Shown one piece after another: positions 5,600-12,760 of a stretch of 23,731 nt of DNA (positions are counted from its first letter, which is position 1; every line of letters starts with the position of its first letter). The position numbers and the translations under genes are program-made. Source of the stretch: JBHELG01 sp046263195 (GTDB lineage Bacteria > Actinomycetota > Nitriliruptoria > Nitriliruptorales > JAHWKO01); NCBI GenBank assembly GCA_046263195.1, contig JBHELG010000047.1:1-23731 (forward strand), read 5' to 3'. The notes under the pieces were generated by a model. The model was given only the letters and a program-made list of their open reading frames with translations, was not told where the DNA came from and did no database searches.

Positions 5600-7048
5600 G
5601 TGCCTGAGCGCAGCGAACAGGTGGAGTTCGTCGACGAGTGCACGATCCACGCACGAGGCGGTGACGGGGGCAATGGTGCGGTCTCGTTTCGGCGCGAGGC
5701 GCACGTTCCGCGTGGAGGGCCCGACGGTGGCGAAGGCGGCCGGGGCGGCGACGTCGTGCTCGTCGCCGACCCGTCAGTGAGCTCACTGCTCGACCTGCAT
5801 CGTTCCCCCCACCGTCGGGGGCAACGAGGGCGACAGGGTGAGGGAAGCAACAAGACGGGCGCCGAAGGGTCCAACTCGGTGGTCCCCGTGCCAGTGGGAA
5901 CGGTGGTAGGCGACCGTGCGACGGGAGCCGTCCTTGCCGATCTTGCCCGACCCGGTGTCCGCTTCGTCGCCGCAACAGGCGGTCGGGGCGGACGTGGCAA
6001 CGCGTCGCTTGCGAACGCTCGTCGGCGCGCCCCCCGCTTCGCCGAGCTCGGAGAGCGCGGCGAAGAGCGCTCGCTCCGGCTCGAACTGAAAGTCATCGCC
6101 GATGTTGGGCTCGTCGGCTTCCCCAGCGCTGGGAAATCATCGCTCATCTCGCGCTTGTCAGCGGCCCGTCCCCGCATAGAGGCCTGGCCCTTCACGACCC
6201 TCACTCCCCACCTCGGGGTCATGCGCGCGGGTGACGTCGACGTCGTCCTGGCCGACGTTCCCGGACTCATCGGCGGAGCCAGTCACGGCCGGGGTCTCGG
6301 ACACCGCTTTCTACGCCACATAGAACGCTGCAGCACGCTCGTACACGTTCTCGACACGATGCCCTTCGAAGCGGATCGCGACCCCATAAGAGATCTCGAG
6401 GTCGTTCTGGGCGAGCTCCAAGCGCACGACCCGGGCCTGATCGCGCGTCCCGCCGTCGTTGCGCTGAACAAGGTGGATCTGCCCGACGGGCGCGCGATGG
6501 CGGCCCTCGTCTGCCCGGAACTGGAGCGACGCGGCTACTCCGTTTTCGAGGTGAGCGCCATGAGCGGCGAGGGCCTCGACTCGCTCCGTTGGCACCTCGG
6601 CGACCTCGTCGCGCAGGCCAGGCGCGCGACGGCAGCAGCCGAGCCGGCTGCGGTTCTCATCCGCCTCGAAGCGGAAGAAGAGCCCTTTGCGATCCAACGG
6701 GACGACGCGGGCAGATTCGTCGTCCGAGGCCGACGGGTCGAGCGGTGGGTGCAGATGACTCCGATCGACAACCCCGAGGCGATGCGCTACCTGCAAGGCA
6801 GGCTGCAAAGAGCGGGCGTGGAAAGGGCCCTCGTCAACGCCGGCGCTCGGGCAGGTGACGAGGTCGTGATTGGCACTGTCGCCTTCGACTTCTTACCCGA
6901 GGTCGAAGACTTGCCCGAGGAGGAGCGGGAGGCTCTGGCTGCCGGCCAAGAGGACATCGACGAGGACATGGAGCCCGAGGAGACAGCGGAGGCGGGAGCC
7001 GACCCGGGAGGGGCCGGAGGCCCGGGCGGGCGGGCCAGGAATGGCTGA
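5600..7048 (+). CDS. obgE: Obg family GTPase, ribosome assembly
   Basis: 482 aa, three-domain actinobacterial Obg (also called cgtA). Residues 6 to about 165 are the Gly-rich Obg fold (RGGDGGNGAVSFRREAHVPRGGPDGG). The G domain follows with G1 GFPSAGKS at 173-180, switch residues PFTT at about 197-200, G3 DVPG at 219-222, G4 NKVD at 290-293 and G5 SAMS at about 319. An OCT domain (about 355-435) and an acidic tail rich in Glu and Gly, typical of actinobacterial Obg, close the protein. It binds GTP/GDP and (p)ppGpp and works in 50S assembly. The start is set by the AGGAGG at 5589. Its last 8 nt overlap proB, so the two are translationally coupled. Confidence 0.97.
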   Translation: MPERSEQVEFVDECTIHARGGDGGNGAVSFRREAHVPRGGPDGGEGGRGGDVVLVADPSVSSLLDLHRSPHRRGQRGRQGEGSNKTGAEGSNSVVPVPVGTVVGDRATGAVLADLARPGVRFVAATGGRGGRGNASLANARRRAPRFAELGERGEERSLRLELKVIADVGLVGFPSAGKSSLISRLSAARPRIEAWPFTTLTPHLGVMRAGDVDVVLADVPGLIGGASHGRGLGHRFLRHIERCSTLVHVLDTMPFEADRDPIRDLEVVLGELQAHDPGLIARPAVVALNKVDLPDGRAMAALVCPELERRGYSVFEVSAMSGEGLDSLRWHLGDLVAQARRATAAAEPAAVLIRLEAEEEPFAIQRDDAGRFVVRGRRVERWVQMTPIDNPEAMRYLQGRLQRAGVERALVNAGARAGDEVVIGTVAFDFLPEVEDLPEEEREALAAGQEDIDEDMEPEETAEAGADPGGAGGPGGRARNG

Positions 7049-8177
7049 ACCCCGGTTCCCTCGCCCGCGACTCACGGTCGTGAAGGTGGGTTCCAACAGT
7101 CTCCGCGGCCAGGGAGGACGTCTCGATCGCGAACAGATTCGCGCCCTAGCCGATCAGGTCGCGGCTATCAGGGCAGCTGGCACGGACGTTGTCCTCGTCT
7201 CCTCCGGGGCGGTGGCGGCTGGGCTGGGGCTGCTCGGCATCGACGAACGTCCTGCCGACCTCGTCACCCTGCAGTCAGCAGCCTCCGTCGGGCAGGGCGA
7301 GCTCGTCCACACCTACCAGCAGCACCTCCTTCACCACGGCCTTACGTGCGGTCAGGTGCTGCTCACTCAGGACGACTTCGTGCGCCGCCACCGCTACCTG
7401 AACGCGCGTGCCACCTTGAGGCGGCTGCTCGACCTCGCAGCCGTCCCGATCGTGAACGAAAACGACGTCGTTGCCACCGAGGAGCTGGCATACGGAGACA
7501 ACGACCACCTCGCCGCCCTGGTCGCGTCCATGCTGGAGGCGCAGCTGCTGCTGCTGCTCAGCGACGTCGAGGGCCTCTACGACGCTGACCCGAATATCGT
7601 CCCCGATGCCCGACTGGTTGGCCGGGTCGACGATCTGACGCTCATCGAGCCGACCACGATCGGGGGGGCCGGCTCATTCGTCGGGAGCGGCGGCATGCGG
7701 ACGAAGGTGGAGGCAGCCCGGGTGGCTGTGCTCTCCGCCTGCCATGCCGTCGTGGCCAACGCCCGCCGTCCAAGGGTCGTCGAGGAGGCGGTTGACGGAG
7801 CGGCGGTCGGCACATGGTTCGTCGCTCAGCCACGGCGGCTCGAGGCACGTCGCCTTTGGATCGGGTTCGCGCTCAATCCCCACGGTCGCGTGCACGTGGA
7901 CGCCGGCGCGGTGGCAGCGCTGACGCGCGGTGGTACATCGCTCTTGGCGGTCGGCGTGACAGGCGTCGAGGGGACCTTCTCACCGGGGGATGCGGTCGAG
8001 GTCGTGGGGCCCGACGGGAGCATCGTCGCCCGCGGCCTCATCAACTACGACCCGTCCGACCTCGAGCGAATCGCTGGTCGCAGCACCGCCACAGCGGTCC
8101 ACTCCTTCGGTCCTGGCTACGCTCGCGAGGTCGTACACCGCGACGACCTCGTTATTTTCACGCCTGCTCTGCGATGA
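7041..8177 (+). CDS. proB: Glutamate 5-kinase
   Basis: First step of proline synthesis: ATP-dependent phosphorylation of glutamate. 378 aa with an amino-acid-kinase domain then a PUA domain (about 290-370). Visible motifs are VVKVGSNSL at 13-21, SSGAVAAG at 54-61, the glutamate/feedback loop NENDVV at 139-144 with GDNDHLAALVA, LLSDVEGLYDADP at 172-184, and GSGGMRTKVEAA at 215-226. ATG 7041 overlaps the obgE stop by 8 nt, and residues from there match the family N-terminus. The partner enzyme proA is the next gene, 161 nt downstream, apparently with its own promoter. Confidence 0.97.
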   Translation: MAEPRFPRPRLTVVKVGSNSLRGQGGRLDREQIRALADQVAAIRAAGTDVVLVSSGAVAAGLGLLGIDERPADLVTLQSAASVGQGELVHTYQQHLLHHGLTCGQVLLTQDDFVRRHRYLNARATLRRLLDLAAVPIVNENDVVATEELAYGDNDHLAALVASMLEAQLLLLLSDVEGLYDADPNIVPDARLVGRVDDLTLIEPTTIGGAGSFVGSGGMRTKVEAARVAVLSACHAVVANARRPRVVEEAVDGAAVGTWFVAQPRRLEARRLWIGFALNPHGRVHVDAGAVAALTRGGTSLLAVGVTGVEGTFSPGDAVEVVGPDGSIVARGLINYDPSDLERIAGRSTATAVHSFGPGYAREVVHRDDLVIFTPALR

Positions 8178-8281
8178 CTGGCGCCGTCTTTGAGCCCGTG
8201 GTTCCCGCAACGGGATGCCGCCAGGCCTGGTCAGGGCTGACCCCACAAGCCTCGAGAGCAGAGCCGCTGTTGCCCGGACAG

Positions 8282-8296
8282 TCCCCCGCAGGGGGG
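8282..8296 (+). terminator. GCA-loop hairpin between proB and proA
   Basis: CCCCC (8283-8287) pairs with GGGGG (8291-8295) around GCA, with an outer T-G pair. It lies 104 nt after the proB stop and 6 nt before a TAGGCT box. A closely similar CTCTCC-GCA-GGGGAG hairpin precedes nadD. It could be a proB terminator or an operator; no T-tract follows. Confidence 0.35.
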
Positions 8297-8302
8297 CATC
8301 GG

Positions 8303-8308
8303 TAGGCT
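8303..8308 (+). promoter_or_regulatory. Candidate -10 box of proA
   Basis: TAGGCT in the context CGGTAGGCTGG, 30 nt before the proA start. The nadD upstream region has the nearly identical CGGTAGGGTGG. No -35 box at 16-18 bp. Predicted start is near 8315, leaving a 24-nt leader that carries the AAGGAGGT ribosome binding site. Confidence 0.4.
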
Positions 8309-8338
8309 GGCAGCCCGGCATGGCAAGGAGGTCACACG

Positions 8339-9583
8339 GTGCGTAACGTCCGCGAAACCTGTGAGGCAGCCAAGGCGGCGAGTCGGATTCTGGCCACTAG
8401 GCCCACCGGTGCGAAGAACGCTCTTCTGGCAGATATCGCGGACGCGCTCGAGACGCAGATCCCGGCGATCCTGACCGCGAACGCCGCCGACGTGGCGGCG
8501 GGGCGCCAGGCTGGCCTCAGCCAGGCTCTCATTGATCGCATGGCGCTCGATGAGCAGCGAGTACGGGGCATGGCGGGCGCGCTGCGTCAGCTCGTCGAAC
8601 TGCGCGACCCGGTCGGTGAGGTCGTGGCCGGTTGGACGCTGCCCAACGGACTCGAGGTACGCAAGGTGCGGGTGCCGCTGGGGGTCGTCGCCATGGTGTA
8701 CGAGGCTCGGCCCAACGTCACGGTCGACGCGGCCGGACTGTGCTTGAAATCTGGCAACGCCTGCGTCCTTCGCGGCTCGTCCAGCGTTTTCGCAAGCAAT
8801 TCGGTACTCACCGACATCATCCGAGAACGGCTCGACGTCCACGGTCTCCCTGCCGACACGGTCTGCCTCGTGGAGGACACCTCACGCGAGAGCGTCCAGG
8901 AGCTCATGGAGGCACGCGGTCTCATCGACCTGCTCCTCCCGCGGGGCGGGTCCGAGCTCATTCAGCGCGTCGTGCGCGGCGCCCAGGTTCCCGTCGTCGA
9001 GACAGGAGTGGGCAACTGCCACGTCTACGTCGATGCCGCAGCCGATCTCGGCAAGGCGGTGGACATCGTCGTCAACGCGAAGGCGCAGCGGCCATCGGTG
9101 TGCAACGCGGCTGAAACGCTGCTCGTCCATGAGGCGGTAGCGGAGGAGTTCCTGCCAAAGGTGGTCTCAGAGCTGCAGGCGTTCGGCGTCGAGCTTGTCG
9201 GGGAGGAGCGGGCCCGTCAGATCGTCGAGATGGGCGAGGCCAGCGAGGAAGACTTCGCTGCCGAGTTTCTCGATCTCAAGCTCGCGGTCGGCGTCGTGCC
9301 CGATCTTGACGCTGCCCTGTCGCACATCGCCCACTATGGCACCCTACACACCGAAGCGATCGTCACCGAGGATCGGGGCGCTGCGCGCCGCTTTCAGCAT
9401 GACGTGGATTCTGCTGTCGTGATGGTGAACGCCTCCACTCGTTTCACGGACGGGGAACAGTTCGGCTACGGCGCCGAGATCGGGATCTCCACCCAAAAGA
9501 CGCACGCGAGGGGACCCATGGCACTGCCGGAGCTGACGTCGGTGAAGTACCTCGTGGAAGGGGAGGGTCACATTCGCCGCTGA
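8339..9583 (+). CDS. proA: Glutamate-5-semialdehyde dehydrogenase (gamma-glutamyl phosphate reductase)
   Basis: Second step of proline synthesis: NADPH-dependent reduction of gamma-glutamyl phosphate, forming the semialdehyde that cyclises to pyrroline-5-carboxylate. 414 aa, normal length. Aldehyde-dehydrogenase-fold signatures are VYEARPNVTVDAAGLCLKSGN at about 120-140, ETGVGNCHVYVD at 221-232 and QRPSVCNAAETLLVH, with the catalytic Cys at 255. The C-terminal FTDGEQFGYGAEIGISTQK and ARGPMALPELTSVKY motifs are present. GTG 8339 has AAGGAGGT at 8325-8332, 6 nt upstream. It follows proB but is separated by a hairpin and a candidate promoter, so the pair is adjacent rather than clearly one transcript. 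Confidence 0.97.
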   Translation: MRNVRETCEAAKAASRILATRPTGAKNALLADIADALETQIPAILTANAADVAAGRQAGLSQALIDRMALDEQRVRGMAGALRQLVELRDPVGEVVAGWTLPNGLEVRKVRVPLGVVAMVYEARPNVTVDAAGLCLKSGNACVLRGSSSVFASNSVLTDIIRERLDVHGLPADTVCLVEDTSRESVQELMEARGLIDLLLPRGGSELIQRVVRGAQVPVVETGVGNCHVYVDAAADLGKAVDIVVNAKAQRPSVCNAAETLLVHEAVAEEFLPKVVSELQAFGVELVGEERARQIVEMGEASEEDFAAEFLDLKLAVGVVPDLDAALSHIAHYGTLHTEAIVTEDRGAARRFQHDVDSAVVMVNASTRFTDGEQFGYGAEIGISTQKTHARGPMALPELTSVKYLVEGEGHIRR

Positions 9584-9645
9584 CAGCTGCACTACCGCAC
9601 CCGGGGCATGCAGGAATTTTCCAGCGGCGCAAGTCAGGGCATGGT

Positions 9646-9660
9646 CTCTCCGCAGGGGAG
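9646..9660 (+). terminator. GCA-loop hairpin between proA and nadD
   Basis: CTCTCC pairs with GGGGAG (6 bp, one T-G pair) around GCA, 62 nt after the proA stop and 22 nt before the nadD -10 box. Same architecture and loop as the 8282-8296 hairpin before proA. Terminator or operator; no T-tract. Confidence 0.35.
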
Positions 9661-9682
9661 CAGGCGCTGGGGGCTGCCCCGG

Positions 9683-9688
9683 TAGGGT
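9683..9688 (+). promoter_or_regulatory. Candidate -10 box of nadD, leaderless geometry
   Basis: TAGGGT with its last T exactly 7 nt before the A of ATG 9695, so transcription is predicted to begin on the start codon. No Shine-Dalgarno is present, consistent with a leaderless mRNA, which is common in Actinobacteria. No -35 box is recognisable. Confidence 0.45.
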
Positions 9689-9694
9689 GGTGCC

Positions 9695-10294
9695 ATGGGG
9701 TCTGAAACTTCCCGGATCGGCCTGCTCGGAGGCACGTTCGACCCGCCCCACCTCGGTCATCTCGTCGTAGCCGAGGTCGCGCGCGTGACGTTGCAACTCA
9801 GCGAGGTGCATCTGGTCGTGGCCGGCCAGCCCTGGATGCGAGACGACTTCTCGCAGGTCGAGCACCGTCTGAGCATGGTGCAGCTCGCGGCCGAGGACAA
9901 TGCGACGTTCCGCGTCAACCGCTCGGAAGTCGATCGGGAAGGCGCCACGTACACCGCCGACACTCTCGAGGAGATCAGAAGCGAGAGACCGGACGCCGAC
10001 CTGTACTTTTTGGTCGGGGCGGACGCCGCCGCCAAACTTGAGGACTGGCACAGGGTCGAGAAGGCGCTGGAACTCGCCACCTTCGTCGCGGTGACCCGCC
10101 CCGGCTACGACGTCGAGCGAAAGGGTCCGATCCTCGGCCGTCTCGAGCGACTCGAGGTGCCAGCCATCGACATTTCCGGCAGCGACCTTCGGCGTCGGTT
10201 CGGGGCAGGAGAGGCGGTCAGATACCAGCTGCCACGCACGGTGGAGGACTATGTTCGAGAGCATGGCCTGTACGGGGCCAGTCGAGAGGCGTGA
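9695..10294 (+). CDS. nadD: Nicotinate-nucleotide adenylyltransferase
   Basis: Transfers AMP from ATP to nicotinate mononucleotide to give deamido-NAD in NAD synthesis. 199 aa. The nucleotidyltransferase signature GGTFDPPHLGH is at 12-22, REGATYTADTLEEI precedes the LYFLVGADAAAKLEDW block, and ISGSDLRRRFGAGEAVRYQLP near the C-terminus is the second ATP-binding (ISxTxxR-like) motif, with SGSDLR here in place of the usual SSTxIR. ATG 9695 is the only reasonable start; it lacks a ribosome binding site and sits at the predicted +1. The order nadD, rsfS, phosphatase matches the arrangement in Mycobacterium. Confidence 0.96.
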   Translation: MGSETSRIGLLGGTFDPPHLGHLVVAEVARVTLQLSEVHLVVAGQPWMRDDFSQVEHRLSMVQLAAEDNATFRVNRSEVDREGATYTADTLEEIRSERPDADLYFLVGADAAAKLEDWHRVEKALELATFVAVTRPGYDVERKGPILGRLERLEVPAIDISGSDLRRRFGAGEAVRYQLPRTVEDYVREHGLYGASREA

Positions 10295-10418
10295 CGCGAA
10301 CGACGAGGTCAGCCACCCCCTCCCTCACGACCGTCCAACCAGGACCACGACGTGCGTCGCACGCGCCACTGTGGTTCCCTGACGAGGAAGGTCGTGGTGT
10401 CGAGTAGGCAAGGAGACC

Positions 10419-10814
10419 GTGCCAGCCGCCCCTGAGGCGATCTCTGCCGCCATATCAGCGAGCCAGTCAGCAGACGACAAGCAGGCCGCCGATCTCGTTG
10501 TCCTCGACGTCGCTGATCTCCTCGTCCTCGTCGACCTGTTCGTCCTGGCAACGGCACGCAACGATCGCCATCTGAAGGCCATCGCGGAGGCGATCGAGGG
10601 TCGCTTGCGTGAGGAGCACGGACTGCGTCCGGTCCGACGCGAAGGCACCCCCGAGTCGGGGTGGTATCTGCTGGACTTCGGCGACGTCGTCTGTCACCTG
10701 TTCGACGCGGAACAGCGTGACTTCTTCGCGCTCGAGCGCCTGTGGGCGGATGTGCCTCATCTCGAGCCCCTCGGTGGCGGACCACTTCAGGCCGAAGGCG
10801 TCGTCGCAAGGTGA
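10419..10814 (+). CDS. rsfS: Ribosome silencing factor RsfS (Iojap/DUF143)
   Basis: Binds L14 and blocks 30S-50S joining, lowering translation when nutrients are short. 131 aa, with a core of about residues 24-115. The signature GWYLLDFGDVVCHLFDAEQRDFFALERLWAD-type block is complete; I read W82, D86, D89, H93 and F95 by position within it. A C-terminal tail of about 15 residues follows. GTG 10419 has AAGGAG at 10410-10415, a short 3-nt spacing, so the exact start is slightly uncertain. The final codons overlap the phosphatase gene by 4 nt (GTGA). Confidence 0.93.
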   Translation: MPAAPEAISAAISASQSADDKQAADLVVLDVADLLVLVDLFVLATARNDRHLKAIAEAIEGRLREEHGLRPVRREGTPESGWYLLDFGDVVCHLFDAEQRDFFALERLWADVPHLEPLGGGPLQAEGVVAR

Positions 10815-11488
10815 GTCGGCTCGTTCTGGTCAGGCACGGCGAGTCCGAGTGGAATGTCGAGCGCCGTATCCAGGGCCAGTCGGGAACGGGGTTGACTGGT
10901 AGGGGACGACAACAGGCCCAACAGACTTCCGAGCTTCTCGTCGCGTCCTACCCGGACGCGCTGATCGCCACCTCCGACCTTCGGCGATGCCGCGAAAGCG
11001 TCGCTCCGCTCGAGGGGCTCCTGCGCCGGCGGGCCAAGACGGAGCGAGGCCTGCGTGAGCGGCACTTCGGAGAGTGGACCGGACGGCTCAGCCTCGAGGT
11101 CGCGGAGGAGGACGCGGAGCGCTGGAAGCGGTGGCGGGCCGGGGAGGACGTGGTGGCAGAGGTGGGTGGCGAGGACACGCGGACACTCGCCAGGCGAGCG
11201 GTGACCACGTTTCGAAGACTGCTCGAAGTAGCCGATGGACGACCCGTCATCTGCCTCACGCATGGAGGGCCGGTGTGGCATGGCACGCAGTCGCTGTTGG
11301 GGCTCGACGACCGGATTCTCGGCGGTGTCGCAAACGGGTCGATCACCGAGATCGAGGTTGACCACGAAGCGACGCGCCTCATGTCATGGAATCAGGTCGT
11401 CCACCTGCCGCTCGAGCTGCGCATGGTCAAGAGGGGGGCCGACGGCCCCCCTTCCGGCGACACCGCTCCGCTCCACTCTCACGGCTGA
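10811..11488 (+). CDS. Histidine phosphatase family protein (phosphoglycerate mutase-like, GpgP position)
   Basis: 225 aa. The phosphohistidine signature LVRHGESEWN carries His9, SDLRRCRES gives the phosphate-binding Arg, LRERHFGEWTG gives acid Glu83, and LTHGGP gives the second His at 151. All four active-site elements of the family are present, so it should be catalytically active. In Mycobacterium the gene downstream of rsfS is gpgP, glucosyl-3-phosphoglycerate phosphatase. Position and length suggest the same role, but the substrate cannot be read from sequence, so no symbol is given. GTG 10811 overlaps rsfS by 4 nt. The last 15 or so residues, rich in Gly, Pro and His, are encoded across a strong hairpin (11432-11452). 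Confidence 0.85.
   Translation: MSRLVLVRHGESEWNVERRIQGQSGTGLTGRGRQQAQQTSELLVASYPDALIATSDLRRCRESVAPLEGLLRRRAKTERGLRERHFGEWTGRLSLEVAEEDAERWKRWRAGEDVVAEVGGEDTRTLARRAVTTFRRLLEVADGRPVICLTHGGPVWHGTQSLLGLDDRILGGVANGSITEIEVDHEATRLMSWNQVVHLPLELRMVKRGADGPPSGDTAPLHSHG
11432..11452. terminator. Strong hairpin inside the 3' end of the phosphatase gene
   Basis: AGGGGGGCC pairs perfectly with GGCCCCCCT (9 bp) around a GAC loop. It lies 34 nt before the phosphatase stop, in the gap between convergent genes. No T-tract on either strand. It may act as a bidirectional terminator absorbed into the coding sequence. Confidence 0.4.
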
Positions 11489-11506
11489 ATTCGTCTCACT
11501 CTCCAG

Positions 11507-12391
11507 TCAGCGCGAAAGCGGCCTTGTTGGCCACAGCTGTTGGATGACGGCGTTCAACTCGGCCCCGAGCGCGACCGCGAAGGAGGCGACGTAGAGCCAG
11601 AGCAGCAGGACGAGCGGCGCCGCCAAAGGACCGTAGGGCGACTCGCCGAGTAGAAAATATGCGACGTAGAGACGCAGCCCGTAACTGCCGAGCAGCCACA
11701 CTCCGAGCGCGAGAAACGCACCCGGTAGGGCTCGACGCCAAGGAGTGCGGACGGGCAGGCTCACGTGGTAGAGGGTTGCGAGCAGCAGGACCGCCAGCAG
11801 GGCCACGGCCGGCCAGAAGGCGATGTCAACCACCGTCGTCATGAGCTGCTTGAACGGCCAGGGGGTGAGAAACCTCACGAACCGTGGCCCGATGACTAGC
11901 CCGGGCAGGACAACGACGCCAACGATCGCACCTACGAGCGTCAACGCGAAGGCAAGAAGTCGTTTCCGCCACGCCGAACGCTCCTCTTCCACGCCGGTCG
12001 CGATCGTGATCGCATCGATGAAGACGCTGGTCGCGCGCGAGCCGGACCACAGGGCGACGACCAAGCCCAGGGAGACCACGCGACCTCGGCCGCGCGCGAG
12101 GATGGAGTCGACCGTGGGTTGGACGAAATCGCGCATCGTCTCCGACGAGAGAAATTCTCCGGCCGCTCCGATCACGAGCCGTTCGATCTCCTCCATCGTC
12201 TCGGCCCCGAGCGCATCCCTGAAGTAGCCGATCGTGCCGAGCACCGCCAGCATGAACGGCGGCAGGGACAGCAACGCGAAAAAGGCGCCTTCGGCGGCCA
12301 GACCGTGGATTCGGTCGCGGGCGGAGTCGACCGCCACCCGCTTCGTCAACAGCCAGGCATGAGACAGGAGGCGTGCGAGACGTCGTCCCAC
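11507..12391 (-). CDS. YihY/BrkB family inner-membrane protein
   Basis: 294 aa with six predicted membrane helices at about residues 31-57, 104-120, 143-168, 186-210, 221-245 and 255-283. The family hallmark is the last block, SPYGPLAAPLVLLLWLYV followed by GAELNAVIQQ, together with an N-terminal AAEGAFFALLSLPP segment. The name 'RNase BN' used in old annotations of this family is wrong. A transport or envelope role has been proposed for relatives; no function can be read here. Start GTG 12391 has only a weak GAGG upstream. It is convergent with the phosphatase gene, 18 nt apart, and lies downstream of tRNA-Ala on the same strand. Confidence 0.9.
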   Translation of the reverse strand: MGRRLARLLSHAWLLTKRVAVDSARDRIHGLAAEGAFFALLSLPPFMLAVLGTIGYFRDALGAETMEEIERLVIGAAGEFLSSETMRDFVQPTVDSILARGRGRVVSLGLVVALWSGSRATSVFIDAITIATGVEEERSAWRKRLLAFALTLVGAIVGVVVLPGLVIGPRFVRFLTPWPFKQLMTTVVDIAFWPAVALLAVLLLATLYHVSLPVRTPWRRALPGAFLALGVWLLGSYGLRLYVAYFLLGESPYGPLAAPLVLLLWLYVASFAVALGAELNAVIQQLWPTRPLSR

Positions 12392-12536
12392 GCTACGGGC
12401 CTCGAGGCGCAGACGAGCCCGGTCTCAGCCAGGCGGTTCCGCCCTCACTGTCCTCGCCCGGAGGCTGCGGTGAGGTGTTACGAGCCTGTTCCCACCCGGT
12501 GCCATCATCCTCCCCGAGGCGAGAGGAAGAAGGGAG

Positions 12537-12609
12537 TGGACCCGATCGGATTCGAACCGACGACCTCCTCCATGCCATGGAGGCGCGCTCCCAACTGCGC
12601 CACGGGCCC
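12537..12609 (-). tRNA. tRNA-Ala (anticodon GGC)
   Basis: 73 nt folding into a full cloverleaf on the minus strand: acceptor GGGCCCG with CGGGTCC, D stem GCGC/GCGC with loop AGTTGGGA, anticodon stem CCTCC/GGAGG with loop ATGGCAT, a 5-nt variable loop and T arm GTCGG-TTCGAAT-CCGAT. The loop gives anticodon GGC, reading GCC and GCT alanine codons. The acceptor has G3-T70 (G3:U70 in the RNA), the main identity element for alanyl-tRNA synthetase. Discriminator is A. The 3' CCA is not encoded, so it must be added by a nucleotidyltransferase. It lies between yihY and the divergent leuS. Confidence 0.97.
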
Positions 12610-12760
12610 GGGTTGGGCCAGCAGTCTACCAATGCCCGGTGGTGAGGTTCGGGCGGGTCGGCCGAGAGTCGACATGCAGGCACCTCGCCACGAAGGATCC
12701 GGCGCGATGGCAACAGTCGGGTACCGTCAGGCCGACGGACGTTCCTGAGGAGGGTCGCCC

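Noticed and set aside
12119..12748. 209-aa plus-strand frame across yihY and the tRNA
   Set aside because: It runs antisense to yihY and through the tRNA-Ala gene; its peptide includes the usual translation of an antisense tRNA (RIRTDD/IGFEPTT-type words).
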